DNA of 64,000 nt, taken from Timema cristinae. Taxonomy: Eukaryota > Arthropoda > Insecta > Phasmatodea > Timematidae. Below are positions 54,343 to 64,000 of this stretch, piece by piece. A model generated the notes under the pieces. The model worked only from the letters and a program-made list of their open reading frames with translations, was not told the origin of the DNA and did no database searches. The stretch lies in assembly GCA_039000515.1 (NCBI GenBank), contig JBCFYV010000001.1:59764234-59828233 (forward strand), given 5' to 3'. The position numbers were made by a program, and so were the translations under genes. How positions within the stretch are numbered: position 1 is the first letter of the stretch; every line of letters begins with the position of its first letter.

Positions 54343-54631
54343 TTCTGTAACTACACTGTTGTCCAGGTTGATTAACTAAATTTTTTAATATCAAATATCA
54401 AACACATTGTGATATTCCCGTTGTTCTTTAAGGTGATTCGATCAGCAAGCTTCTCCTAGAATGAATAGGTTATAACATTTTGACAGGTAATTTTTAACAT
54501 GGTTGAAGAGGGGTGTTGTGTTGTGAAGAGGGGGATGGGCAGGTAGAGTGGGAAAGTAAGCGGCGATTGACAGCTCTTTGTTCACAACAGTGTTTTCATA
54601 GCACTACCTCTTTTTTTCGCTAATTTAGAAC

Positions 54632-54700
54632 ATGAATGGTCACTGCATGGCTTACCCGGGAGTTGTGGTCTTGAGTTTGAATCCCGGCTAATAATATTAA
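54632..54700 (+). mobile_element. tRNA-like SINE head fragment
   Basis: AATGGTCACTGCATGGCTTA (A-box-like region) followed by B-box GAGTTTGAATCCCGGC at 54672-54687. No tail follows. Confidence 0.4.
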
Positions 54701-54883
54701 AAGAATATTAATAATTTAAAATAATGAACTTAATACACGTGTCGCAAAGTATTTATTGTACTGAATGCTATTAGGCCTATATTTACAAAATGTGTTCTTA
54801 GAAGAAGAAGAAATATATTACTAGGCAATTTAATGAAATAATTTGAGTGGTGAAAGTTTAAGGGTTCTTTTGTTATTCTTTTA

Positions 54884-55105
54884 GCACCGAGTCGTACTAA
54901 CCGTTCGCGGTATAGACTACTCATATGTACTAATCACGCTAATTAGTTAGGGATTAAGAAAACTGAATTTAGAGGAAGTGCACTCGCATTTGCGTAGAGA
55001 AAGAGTGTGGGAAACAATTTATAATAAAACTACCCTCTGTATACCTGACGGAGATCAAACCCCAATCTCCCTGTCTTTAACGCTCTAGTCTACGACGAGA
55101 ATGAT
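54884..55105 (-). mobile_element. tRNA-derived SINE
   Basis: On the - strand the order is B-box (GGTTTGATCTCCGTC reversed at 55045-55060), body (CTCTACGCAAATGCGAGTGC, ACTTCCTCTAAATTC) and the tail TTAGTACGACTCGGTGCTAA ending at 54884. It is diverged, with no duplication found. Confidence 0.75.
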
Positions 55106-55881
55106 GCATTAGATGTCATGCTAGCACCGGAGCAGGTTTTAGAGTTCTTTATTTGTAGTAAAAAAGTAATACTTTTCGTTGTTATTATTATAATAGTTAA
55201 CAGAACTCATGATTGGCACCTTACAAACTGGCCGAAAAGCTGTAAAAATGTTGGAATGCCACGTAGGTCAAATGACCTACAATTAGGACCAACTGGTCGA
55301 CAAGCTTATGCATAAGAAGGCAAAGTGATCGAAAGTCTACTGGTTGACCAAATAAATAAAAATATTTCAAAGCTTGAGTGTGTCAAGTGATAGACACGTT
55401 TAGGACCATGTGATAAGATACACAACTGTTTGTTTGACATGAGAGGACCTGTTGGCATACAAAAGTCGAGATGGATTCAATGAAACAATTGACCGACAAG
55501 TCAATACATTGCAAACAACGTGTTCCACAACAAAATCGTAAACGGAAAATAATAAATAGTCTATGAAATATTATTTTTTAACCAAATTTATAGCTCTAAT
55601 AAATATCCACATTTGTGGTCACAAGGTCCAATGCGTCATTCGCATTCCTTATTCTGTGTATAGCTCAAACGGGGAGTGAAAAGCTAAGGAAAAAAAATAC
55701 CAATTTTTTTTATCCCCGCGTCTTACTACCCGTTTGGGTATAGGCCTATACTAATTTTGTGGATTAAAATCATCATTAGTAAGGTATCAATTTTCTAAGT
55801 TGGTCTTTTTGGGTTAACCAGGTGTCTGTCGATAATTTTGTCCGCATATGCATGAGTTCAACCAGTTGGCACAAGTCATGA
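55106..55881. other. Intronic DNA with a SINE tail fragment
   Basis: A reversed SINE tail, CCCCGCGTCTTACTACCCGT, lies at about 55715-55735. Otherwise no recognised feature. Confidence 0.45.
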
Positions 55882-56575
55882 TTTACTTGTGTAGCCAGGC
55901 CCCGGGACATCAAGCAATAGTAGATTATGAACCAGTGGTAACAAGGCCCCGGGATATCAAATAATGGAATATTATAAACCACTGGTAGCAAGGGCCCGGG
56001 ATATAAAACAATAGAATATCATGAACCATTGGTAACAAGGCTCCGGGACATCAAACAATGGAGTATTAGAAACCACTAGTAGCAAGGGCCCGGGATATAA
56101 AACAATTGAATATTATGAACCATTGGTAACAAGGCTCCGCGACATCAAACAATGTAGTATTATAAACCACTGGTAGCAAGGGCCCGGGATATAAAACAAT
56201 AGAATATTATGAACCATTGGTAACAAGGCTCCGGGACATCAAACAATGTAGTATTATAAACCACTGGTAGCAAGGGCCCTGGATATAAAACAATAGAATA
56301 TTATGAACCATTGGTAACAAGGCTCCGGGACATCAAACAATGTAGTATTATAAAACCACTGGTAGCAAGGGCCCGGGATATAAAACAATAGAATATTATG
56401 AACCATTGGTAACAAGGCTCCGGGACATCAAACAATGTAGTATTATAAACCACTGGTAGCAAGGGCCCGGGATATAAAACAATAGAATATTATGAACCAT
56501 TGGTAACAAGGCTCCGGGACATCAAACAATGGAGTATTATAAACCACTGGTAACCAGGCCCCGGAACAACAAACA
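55882..56575. repeat. ~95-bp dimeric satellite, about 7 copies
   Basis: Two related monomers alternate: CACTGGTAGCAAGGGCCCGG GATATAAAACAATAGAATAT, and CATTGGTAACAAGGCTCCGG GACATCAAACAATGTAGTAT, each about 47-48 bp. The dimer repeats seven times and is flanked by diverged monomers. The dimer is much more uniform than the monomers are to each other, so the array grew by dimer amplification. Confidence 0.93.
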
Positions 56576-56799
56576 ACAGTGGGTTCCGAGTTGAAGCTGT
56601 AATTCTAAGATTCTTATTGGATAAGTTGAATGTTTGATTTAGACTGATTTTAATAGGAAGATCATTATTTGACAACTAGAAATGGGTTCACTAATTCATA
56701 CGTCAAATCATGTGATCTAGAGCTGTACCTTTGATAAAGGCTTATACTATAATATTTACATAAGTTATAGTCTGCACTGACTAAACTGACTACACTTTT

Positions 56800-56900
56800 A
56801 TATCGTCAGTGCGCGTGGATATGAGATCATGAGCGAGGGACGAATCCTGGATAACTCAGTGCTAGAACATTGACGCGCTAAGATCCCGAGTTCAATTTTA
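56800..56900 (+). mobile_element. tRNA-like SINE fragment
   Basis: GGATAACTCAGTGCTAGAAC (A-box-like) and CCCGAGTTCAATTTTATT (B-box-like) 30 bases apart. The tail is not recognisable. Confidence 0.4.
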
Positions 56901-56934
56901 TTATATCTGAAGTGTTTGTTTTTTTGCAACATAA

Positions 56935-57245
56935 CCCTCTAACTGCCAGAGGGCTAGAACAAATTCTAAATATTAAACAACTCTAGAAGCTATCTGAAGT
57001 TTTTTTGGGAACAACTACCGAAGACTAGGAACATTTCTAAATGCTAAACACCTTTGGAAGCTATCTGAAGTTTTTTCTTTGCTACATAACATCGCAACTG
57101 CCGAAGGTTAGGAAAAATTATAAGTACTAAACACCTCTAGAATCCATCTGAAGGTGTTTTTTTTGCGACATAACCCCATAGCTGCCGAAGGCTAAGAAAT
57201 ATTCTGAATATGAAACACCTCTAGTAGCTCTCCGAAGTGCTTTTT
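56935..57245. repeat. ~75-80-bp degenerate repeat, 4 copies
   Basis: Units run from AACTGCC(A/G)AAGGCTAG through a TCTAAATATTAAACACCTCT-like string to GAAGCTATCTGAAGTTTTTT. Copies begin near 56940, 57010, 57095 and 57180. Confidence 0.8.
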
Positions 57246-59499
57246 ATGGTTGCACAGCTCCCTAATTTGTACTTGTATCTTAATTTTTTATATTGTTTGT
57301 ATCATAAATAAAGTCATGTATAGTTTGTTCATAAATTTTTGTGGAGGGTTTGAAACCCCACCTCCCCCCATATGCGGCCTTGTATGTACCTGAAAACATC
57401 GTGGATCAAATATTTCATTGTTTTAAGTTTATAACGATTCGTGTTCGATTTCGCCTTTTTATTTCGTTTTCTTGGTTTTTATGCACATTTCATTTTTAAG
57501 GTTGAACTTAGCCATGTTCAATAAACATGCCAATTTTTTTTTTTTTTTTTTAGAAAATGTCTAAAGAATGCAGAGTACTGATGTGACATTAGATATATTT
57601 TCAAAACTTTTAAGATCTTTTTAATGTTAAATTTATAACCAGTAATAAAAGGGAAACGCAGTTTTATACATTCATGAAGTTAATTGTAATATTCAGATAA
57701 ACTATAGGTCTAAAATCAATACGCATTTTGATGTACCAAGAGATGAGTTCCTTTTGACATTTTGAGTTGAAGAATAAAACTTAACACAGTACAATATTAT
57801 CCAAGTGTCAAATTACTAGGAAGGAAAAAGAGACAAAATAAATGTCACAACTCGTCACTCAAGTAGTAAGACGCAGTGCTATATATACATATAAAGCACT
57901 TAAAAGTGAGTCATTAGTCGGAGACCGGGGTAACCCAGTCCTTCCTTGGTCGGCTAGTCTGTGTTATCGGTAGGTACAGTCAAACCAAGAAGTTTCAGGA
58001 AATGGGCATAACAAATCTACGTTTGCATTGATCAACGCGGTGTAGATAATAAAATAAAAGAGTAGAGTTAGACTAATAAACCAAACAAATTTGAAATAAC
58101 GACATTATGTACTACAAAATGATATAAAATCGAAGTATCGGGGTATAAAACGAAAAGTAGTTGTATAAGATCAAATATTATGTAATTTTACAACTATTAA
58201 ATATCTTATAAATTAAAAACTGATTTTATTTAAGATATTGTTAGTACTTCATTGCATACACTCCATATGAATGTCTAGCTATAATAAATTTAATCCCCAT
58301 ACATTAACTACTTTACCTTAAAATAAGTACGCAAAATTGATAAAATAGTAAGTTTGACTACTTATAACTCGAGAACTGTAATGATTTGAAATAAATGAAT
58401 CACTATTTAGAGCTTATATTTATACACTTATTAAAATAATGCAATAAAATTTTTATGGTCGAATGACCTTAAAAACTCTTATAGGGTAAATTCGTTTTTG
58501 TGAAAAACGCGAAAAAAAATAAAATGGTCGAAAATAGGGTATTTATAAGTTTTCTTTGAGTTTCATGGCATTTGAAAGTGTTTAAAGTGATTTTTATTCC
58601 GCGAATTAACGCGAAAAACGTTATTTTGAGAGTATTTTAGCTAAATTATTCTAATTAGCGAAATAGACGCGAATTCCCTGAAAGTGTTGTGCATTTAAAT
58701 GAAATGCTGAGAATTTCTATAAAACGATGTTTTTCGGTGGAAATAAGTGATTAAAAAATCATTGAGTTTCACTCGTCTGTGTGCTTCAACTCGGGTTTTA
58801 CTTGCATCCTGTGCTTTCCACAGCCCATCCGGCTAATCGCCACATTCCGTTAGTCTTTGCTTAGCAACCAGCCACCCCGCCCCCTCCCCATTCCGCCAAT
58901 CCTTACGAAAGCCCAACCTCTGTCTTGAAGCGACAGAACTTTCTCTGGAAATACATTTTTACCTATTTTGCTACAAAATGCTAAATTATGCCACAAAACG
59001 CTAAATTTCCAATAATTAATGCTAAAAAAACTTAAAATTAATGCTATTTTACCCTATTTCTACTTATAGGTGCCCTAGGCATTGTAATAGTACATTTAAA
59101 TTTCTAATAAATCTTCTTAATCTACCAACAACACTAATTATAACTGCTCATAACTAATACCTTTTTCAACACGCTGCAGTAAACATAGACAAATGTGTTG
59201 GAAAATTAATTATCTTTGTTTTGTTTGGTACCAACATTGAAAAAGAAAATAATATTTTTTATACTTCCTAATAATCATCTACCTATTTTCAAATAATAAT
59301 AAAAAATTATACAGTAGCAGTAATAGCAATAAAGAGAAGCAGTTACTCAGCAGCCTGTATAGAGATGTCAACATAATCTAAAATCACTCATAATTACTGT
59401 TATACTCAACAGAATGTTATGAAACTACTCTCAAACTAATCACAACGAATTGTAGAAAAATAATATTTAAGGGGAAAAAAAAGATTTTTTGGTCAAAAT
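57246..59499. other. Intronic DNA with a SINE tail and an ACGCGAA-rich stretch
   Basis: A SINE tail fragment (AAGTAGTAAGACGCAGTGCTA) lies at 57863-57883. From 58490 to 58690 the motif ACGCGAA or CGCGAAA recurs at least five times. A C-rich block (58870-58890) follows, and TATAGGGTAAA (58480) is loosely mirrored by TACCCTATTTC (59050). These may be parts of an unclassified element. A (T)19 run is at 57535-57552. Confidence 0.35.
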
Positions 59500-59985
59500 G
59501 GTCAATCGATTCCACTCATCAATTTCTTTTCTACTTGTGCCTAATAACAAAATATCATCTACAAACAACAATAATATACACTTTGCTCTCAGTCCCACAT
59601 TTGGTATAAAAACAAAAATAATTTCGAAAGCGAACAAAACCTTTTTTTGTTAAAATGTCGTCAAATTTCAAATTCCAGTATGTTGGTGACTTCTTTAGGC
59701 CATATATTGACTTGTTGAGTTCACACTCAGTATTGTCATTGTGGTTTAAACCCGCAGATAATCTCATGATCATTTCTTCCTTGTTATCGCCATACAAAAA
59801 CGCACTTCAAACGTCCATTTGATGGACTGATAAACCTAACTTGTTTGCAACACCCAATAGAATACGAAATGTTGTAATTTTCGTAACAGGGGCATACACA
59901 TCATACATCTCAAAACGTTTACTTTGCTGAAACTCTTTGGCTACCAACCGTGCTTTAGATTGATCTAAGTTTCCCACACTGTCTG
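59500..59985 (-). pseudogene. Copia reverse transcriptase N-terminal remnant
   Basis: The - strand reads KARLVAKEFQQSKRFEMYDV YAPVTKITTFRILLGVANKL, then VHQMDV, a stop, SAFLYGDNKEEMIMRLSAGL, ECELNKSIYGLKKSPTYWNL and KFDDILTKKGFVRF. This is the opening half of the Copia RT domain in the standard order, up to the active-site box, which is frameshifted (YIIVVCR in place of a Y.DD string). It ends with WNRLTILTKK-like sequence near 59500. The missing C-terminal half is present at 52610-53470 on the same strand. Confidence 0.85.
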
Positions 59986-60033
59986 TCGGGGATCCAACAG
60001 CTGTTAAGGCAGCTGGTAGCTAGTCAGAAACAG

Positions 60034-60606
60034 ATGAGGGTGGGTCAAGAGGAATGGAAAGCCAGCTTAGAGGGCCAACTAAGGGACAGCCGTGAGCAGA
60101 CTAAGGAGGACCTTCAAACCTATATAGGGACATTGACAATCTCCTTGAGAAACGAGTTTGCTAACGAATTAGTACGTACTAGGGAGGACTTGGAAGTGAG
60201 GATTGCTGTCTCAGAAGAGCGGGTTTCTCTTGAACTAGCCGAGGTCCATCAGAAAGCTCAGACTATTCTTATGGAGGTGCATACGGAACTGGAGTCGACC
60301 CGTAAAGTGGTGGACGAGCGATTTAAACGCCAAACCACGCTTTTAGAGGAGGGGTTGCACTCATTGAACTTAGAAGTGCACACGCAAAGAAAGAATCCAT
60401 TAGGGACTACCACCACCGTGCATTCAGCCATTTCCAGACTGGATGAGAAGAGTAGGGACCACGTTCGAGCCCAGGAGAGACTTGAAAGCAAGATGAGTGA
60501 CTCGACGCAGACGATAGCGAACCTACAGGTGCAAGTTCTTAGCCTCGCCTCTTCATACAAGGAGGAAAGAAATTTACTCCATCAGTGGGGAAGGGGAGAG
60601 ACGTAA
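60034..60606 (+). CDS. Uncharacterised 190-codon coiled-coil frame, possibly a gag N-terminus
   Basis: From the ATG at 60034 to the TAA at 60604-60606 there is an unbroken 190-residue frame, GC-richer than its surroundings, with long heptad-like helices: EEWKASLEGQLRDSREQTKE, RNEFANELVRTREDLEVRI, LELAEVHQKAQTILMEVHTE and QERLESKMSDSTQTIANLQV. Cys and transmembrane segments are absent. The frame is open upstream to about 59986 (QQLLRQLVASQKQMRVGQEE), where the Copia fragment ends, so the real start may be lost. QLVASQ/GQEEWK repeats resemble the N-terminal coiled coil of some arthropod LTR-element gag proteins, but no capsid domain or zinc knuckle follows. It could also be an unrelated captured or host exon. 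Function not assigned. Confidence 0.5.
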   Translation: MRVGQEEWKASLEGQLRDSREQTKEDLQTYIGTLTISLRNEFANELVRTREDLEVRIAVSEERVSLELAEVHQKAQTILMEVHTELESTRKVVDERFKRQTTLLEEGLHSLNLEVHTQRKNPLGTTTTVHSAISRLDEKSRDHVRAQERLESKMSDSTQTIANLQVQVLSLASSYKEERNLLHQWGRGET

Positions 60607-61229
60607 AAAGAAGCGAGTTTTTTTTTGTTTGTTGGCATTGTTGTGGAAGAAAAGGGAAGAGACTGCGAGCATTGCGCGCTGGGGCATGTTATCGAGTTAT
60701 CTTAGATTTCAACAATACACCTTGTCTAAATCCCTACAGAATAATGTAGAAGTATGTAGCAATCTCTTAGAATGTGTATAGCAAGAATAATAGGGGTGTG
60801 AAATAATAAAATTACATATATTTTAACATCATTATACGAAGTGAACGAACTTATTAAATCCTTCAAACAAGGATAATAAAAATAATAGATTCATATTTTA
60901 CTACTCAAAATATTATGATGCACACGTTAAATAACACGTCTTGCTTCAATAACGACATCAATATTAAATTAAATTATGAATTTCAAACAAAATTCTTGAT
61001 TTGAACGAATAAAGCACAAGAAAAACGTAAATTGGTCACAACAGAAAACAATACAAAATATAATATGTAACCAAGAAAAGCAAAGAACATTCAGAATATT
61101 TTAAACCATTGTTAAGTAAACTTATATTCCTTTTTAATTTTAAACACCTATTATATAACAGCAATATTAAGGCCAAATTTATTAACTCTTGTTACATTAC
61201 GAGTTCGCGGCAAGTGTTAATAGTCGCAT
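60607..61229. other. Intronic DNA with no recognised feature
   Basis: AT-rich after a G-rich first 80 bases. No continuation of the coiled-coil protein and no pol motifs. Confidence 0.4.
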
Positions 61230-61235
61230 ATTAAC

Positions 61236-61390
61236 CCCCACGTTGTGTCGCCATTTGTTATATTACGTTTCTTCAGCCCCTCGTTGGAATGCTGTTTGTT
61301 ACACTTTTCGCGTTCAGCCCCTCGTTGGACGTCATTTATTACACTTCGTAATATTTTTGATTATAAATGCCCCACGTTGTGTCGCTATTT
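61236..61390 (-). repeat. Primer-site-like motif array in the divergent LTR
   Basis: Four units resembling the reverse of TGGCGCCCAACGTGGGGC, spaced about 40-50 bases, each near a TTATATTACG or TTACACTT string. Same arrangement as at 18732-18987 although the surrounding sequence is diverged. Confidence 0.7.
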
Positions 61391-61711
61391 GCTATATTAC
61401 ATAACAGAGTCATTTAATAGTCACTCCGTAAATCATTATTTCTATTACGCAACTATGTGCTTTACTTATAATGCCTCGTTCCTTATCATTAGACTTTAAT
61501 AAATGATAATATATCACATAAAGTTTGATATCTGTTTATTCTTTAAATTGAAATCATATTGTTATTAATATTTTCTAATCGAAACACGATCATGTAGAGG
61601 GCCTAGCAACTTATAATCACTGATCGCTTAAAGCACGTCCATTCAAAACCACGACTGATTGCACAGTGAAAATACGGAGTTTCAAAAAGTCACATATATC
61701 TGAGTTCAATA

Positions 61712-61724
61712 GAAGCTTCTCGAA
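61712..61724 (-). promoter_or_regulatory. Heat-shock element in divergent LTR, first
   Basis: GAAGCTTCTCGAA on the + strand: three perfect alternating units. It lies 77 bases from the second site. Confidence 0.6.
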
Positions 61725-61788
61725 GGAATCTTCCTAACGGTAAATTACACACCTACAAACTCAGAAAGAAAAATACCTATTGCGTTTG

Positions 61789-61801
61789 GAAGCTTCTCGA
61801 A
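61789..61801 (-). promoter_or_regulatory. Heat-shock element in divergent LTR, second
   Basis: GAAGCTTCTCGAA again, identical to the site at 61712. On the - strand its context (AGAAGCTTCC) matches that of heat-shock element 2 in the 18-25 kb LTRs. Confidence 0.6.
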
Positions 61802-62057
61802 GAGGAAATACTTTAAAAGACGTTAACATTTCTTAAGTTTAGCTCCAGTAGATGCTGCCATCTTACCACGAGGCGCGAACTAACTAGTAAATAATTTAGA
61901 GGAAGACGTGATTTAAGCGCCACGTAATAGGTTGTAAAATTTAAATAAAGAAAAATATGTTTAATTATATGTAAAATATTTTTGAATATATGAATAATTA
62001 GAATGATAAATGGTCAATGCTTTCAAATACTCCTTAGGGTCAATCTATTGCATTACA

Positions 62058-62830
62058 ATACCCCCCAAAGTGTATCGGAAAGTAGAGACTAGTCTTATAC
62101 TTTTTTGATACGCTTTGCCAAAATAAAAAAAGAAGACATGATCACTTTTCGTACACCCTGTATAAGTTTTACAAATTTTACAAAAATTTCACTATTTTGA
62201 AACATCCTGTATAGTTTCACAAAATTTACTTAAAGTTCAATATTTTTAAACATCCTGTATAGAATTAACAAAATTGCATCAAGTTCAATATTTTGAAGTG
62301 GAAGTTATATGAATTAAGCATTAAAATAAAATTTATCAGTTATAATTAGGATTAACTAAAATAAGATAATCTAAGTAAAACATTTAGTATAATTATGATT
62401 AAATGAAATAAAATATCTAAGTAAGATGTCAGCCTAATTATAATTAACTGACATAACATAGTCTAAGTTTATTATATTAAGAAAATTTAATTTAATTGTC
62501 TCAAATCGAAGTGTCTTTTAATTAATTTTTGCCAAGCAATTTGCATTTCCTTTATGTCTTGTCTTTTTTTTAATTCTATGCAATCTTCTTTAAATAATTG
62601 TTGCACTTCGTTTCATGATCCTTCACGGATCCACTTTTGTGATTTTTTTCACACACTTAACAAAGGCTCTTAACACTTTGTTACACTTACTCTTAAAAGT
62701 CTCTTGGCCAAACTTGCTATATGATCACAAACATTTACAACTTTATGTACCAAACGGTCAAATAAAATTTGCTATATGAGCACCACATTTGCTGAAAATA
62801 GCTTAACTTAACATAAAAAATTAAAATAAA
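62058..62830 (-). mobile_element. 3' internal part of the divergent LTR element
   Basis: Next to the LTR the - strand reads the same G-rich end (ACACTTTGGGGGGTAT) and then, moving inward, TTATACAGGGTG-type repeats, AAGTGTCTTTTAATT, GTGGATCCGTGAAGGATCAT and TTGGCCA strings in the same order as 24187 back to 23340. This is therefore the 3' side of a - strand copy whose 5' part lies beyond the window or is lost. No coding frame. Confidence 0.75.
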
Positions 62831-64000
62831 CATAATTAACTAGTAAAACATATAAGTACATTGTTTAAATCATAGAAATGGCAATATCATACACATACAT
62901 TGTCTAACAACAGAAAATTATTATTATCATACAGTATCATTGATTTAATTAGTATGACACTTAACCCCTAGTAAAACAAAATGAAAAACAACAACTCGAT
63001 GCTGAATCTCTCCACAGCACGGAGAACCATAGTATATACAATCTCTAACAAGACCTTAGTGGTTTAATACAAGCTCACATTTTGAAATATTCTTATAATT
63101 AATTATTATTTATTATTATGATTATTATTCCTTTAAAAATTTTATTTAAAAGAAAGTTGCTTTAAACTTGTGACATAATATTGATTTATTTTTATAACAG
63201 GCTCAATAAAGGCTAACTCCCAAAAACTGGAACGTATCCTCAGGATACTTCCCGGCATACAGTGACCGACAATCCCATTTCTCAGGCCTTCAAAACACAC
63301 AAGAGGCGTTCTCTTAACGGTCCAAACCTCGTTCAAATGTCTGGTAACCACAGGCGGTTCAGAACTCTGCTGACCCCTTGGCCCAGAAAAACTCTCAAAA
63401 CTCTAATACGGGTGGTCGAGGTTCAATGCCTGCCCCCTAAAACTCACAATACTTAACTCGGGTGGCCCAGGTTCAATGCCTGCCCCCTAACACTTACAAA
63501 ATTCCCATAACTCGGGTGGCCCAGGTTCAATCCCTGCCCCCTAAAACTCACAAGGTAGTCAGACCTCTGCGACAAAACTACTCTCTTGCCAAACGTCGAA
63601 GAATCCAAGTCCTGACATCACAACATGTCACTGTATAGCAGAAATTACCTGCCTCAACTCAATTTTTATTATAAGCTTGTCTTAAATTACTTGTCTGACC
63701 TGGTGCTTTCCGAGTACACCCCCACCCTCAACTGACTATACTTTGTAATAAATCCATTTCTACTCCTTCCTTCACCAAGCACTTCAGAGGATGCTTCCCT
63801 CCCCATAATTTGTCATTAATAATGAAAACAAAATGAAGTACTTGTCCTTACTTTCCAGAGTTGGACTGTATTGAAATATTAAGGAGGGTCACCTTCCATA
63901 CTAATCTTTACAATGAAATGGCCCTTATTTACAAGGTTAAGAAGATAAAATTACATAATATACTAAGAGCTTGTTGCTTAATAATTCTAATTACATTATT
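62831..64000. other. Intronic DNA with no gene recognised
   Basis: No continued similarity to the LTR element could be followed beyond about 62830, so the element is truncated or diverged there. A small tandem repeat is noted separately. Confidence 0.4.
63395..63550 (+). repeat. ~57-bp tandem repeat with B-box-like strings, 3 copies
   Basis: Three copies of a unit holding CGGGTGG(C/T)CCAGGTTCAA (G/T)GCCTGCCCCCTAAAACT-type sequence. GGTTCAATCCCTG fits a tRNA B-box, so this may be an amplified SINE or tRNA fragment. Confidence 0.8.

Larger units (their letters stand above)
61230..62057 (-). repeat. Divergent LTR of the same retrotransposon family
   Basis: On the - strand the LTR starts TGTAATGCAATAGATTGACC (end at 62057) and keeps AAAGCATTGAC, GGCGCTTAAA-like sequence, two three-unit heat-shock elements and, at its far end, primer-site-like motifs (reversed GCCCCTCGTTGG and CCCCACGTTG at 61236, 61276, 61318, 61369). 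Identity with the 18-25 kb LTR is low outside these motifs. The far boundary near 61230 is approximate. Confidence 0.75.

Noticed and set aside
53471..59499. The whole stretch as one insertion element splitting Copia
   Set aside because: No matching ends or duplication at 53470 and 59500; several independent insertions are more likely.
61189..61499. Two overlapping + strand frames of 71-84 codons with RWN/CRH repeats
   Set aside because: They translate the primer-site-like motif array of the - strand LTR, antisense to the element.

Overview
This is eukaryotic nuclear DNA, AT-rich and dominated by transposable elements, almost certainly from an arthropod and probably an insect. The only recognisable host gene is synapsin (Syn), on the + strand. 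Two of its exons lie here: about 4206-4308, ending in the FTLLVVDDQNTDW segment, and 34808-35093, encoding KYFRGKRLHGD through IYNFQ. Their splice phases match: a Trp codon is split TG|G across a 30.5 kb intron. The next exon is not in the window, so the downstream intron is over 28.9 kb. Nearly everything else is mobile or repetitive DNA inside Syn introns. One assembly gap of 100 N lies at 36584-36683. The host exons were found by reading the sequence and recalling family motifs; no database search was run.

Layout of the first intron. 1-3.8 kb holds a GC-richer segment with a TATA-like box and a splice-donor-like site, then old tRNA-derived repeats. From 6.95 to 25.4 kb there is a giant inverted repeat: arms of about 4.1-4.5 kb around a 2.8 kb spacer. 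The right arm was later hit by a 6.84 kb LTR element (18162-24999, 4-bp target duplication) and by a SINE (15931-16120, 11-bp duplication). The left arm keeps both empty sites. 26.4-34.8 kb carries SINEs, two decayed LINEs, a pogo-like transposase remnant with a PHD-like finger, and a 2.45 kb element with long terminal inverted repeats (TIRs).

Layout of the second intron. There is a retroelement integrase remnant, the gap, a piggyBac-like MITE, a 5'-truncated SINE with a perfect 11-bp duplication, a Tc1/mariner-type remnant, a 41-bp minisatellite and a MULE-like remnant. Next comes a 5.67 kb long-TIR element flanked by 11-bp direct repeats (40771-46439), which has a hAT-like MITE nested in it. 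A 3.55 kb satellite of about 47-bp units follows (47.87-51.42 kb). Two Copia pol fragments (52.6-53.5 and 59.5-60.0 kb) may be halves of one split element. The window ends with a 190-codon open coiled-coil frame and a second, divergent copy of the LTR family on the - strand.

Most notable observations: (i) both copies of the LTR family carry perfect three-unit heat-shock elements, and the 18-25 kb element also has a CRE, a TATA box and a run of primer-binding-site-like motifs; (ii) the large palindrome lies in a transcribed neuronal intron and its later insertions can be ordered; (iii) two long-TIR elements carry pieces of what looks like one poorly described protein superfamily. I found no bacterial-type system, CRISPR array, rRNA or convincing functional tRNA gene.
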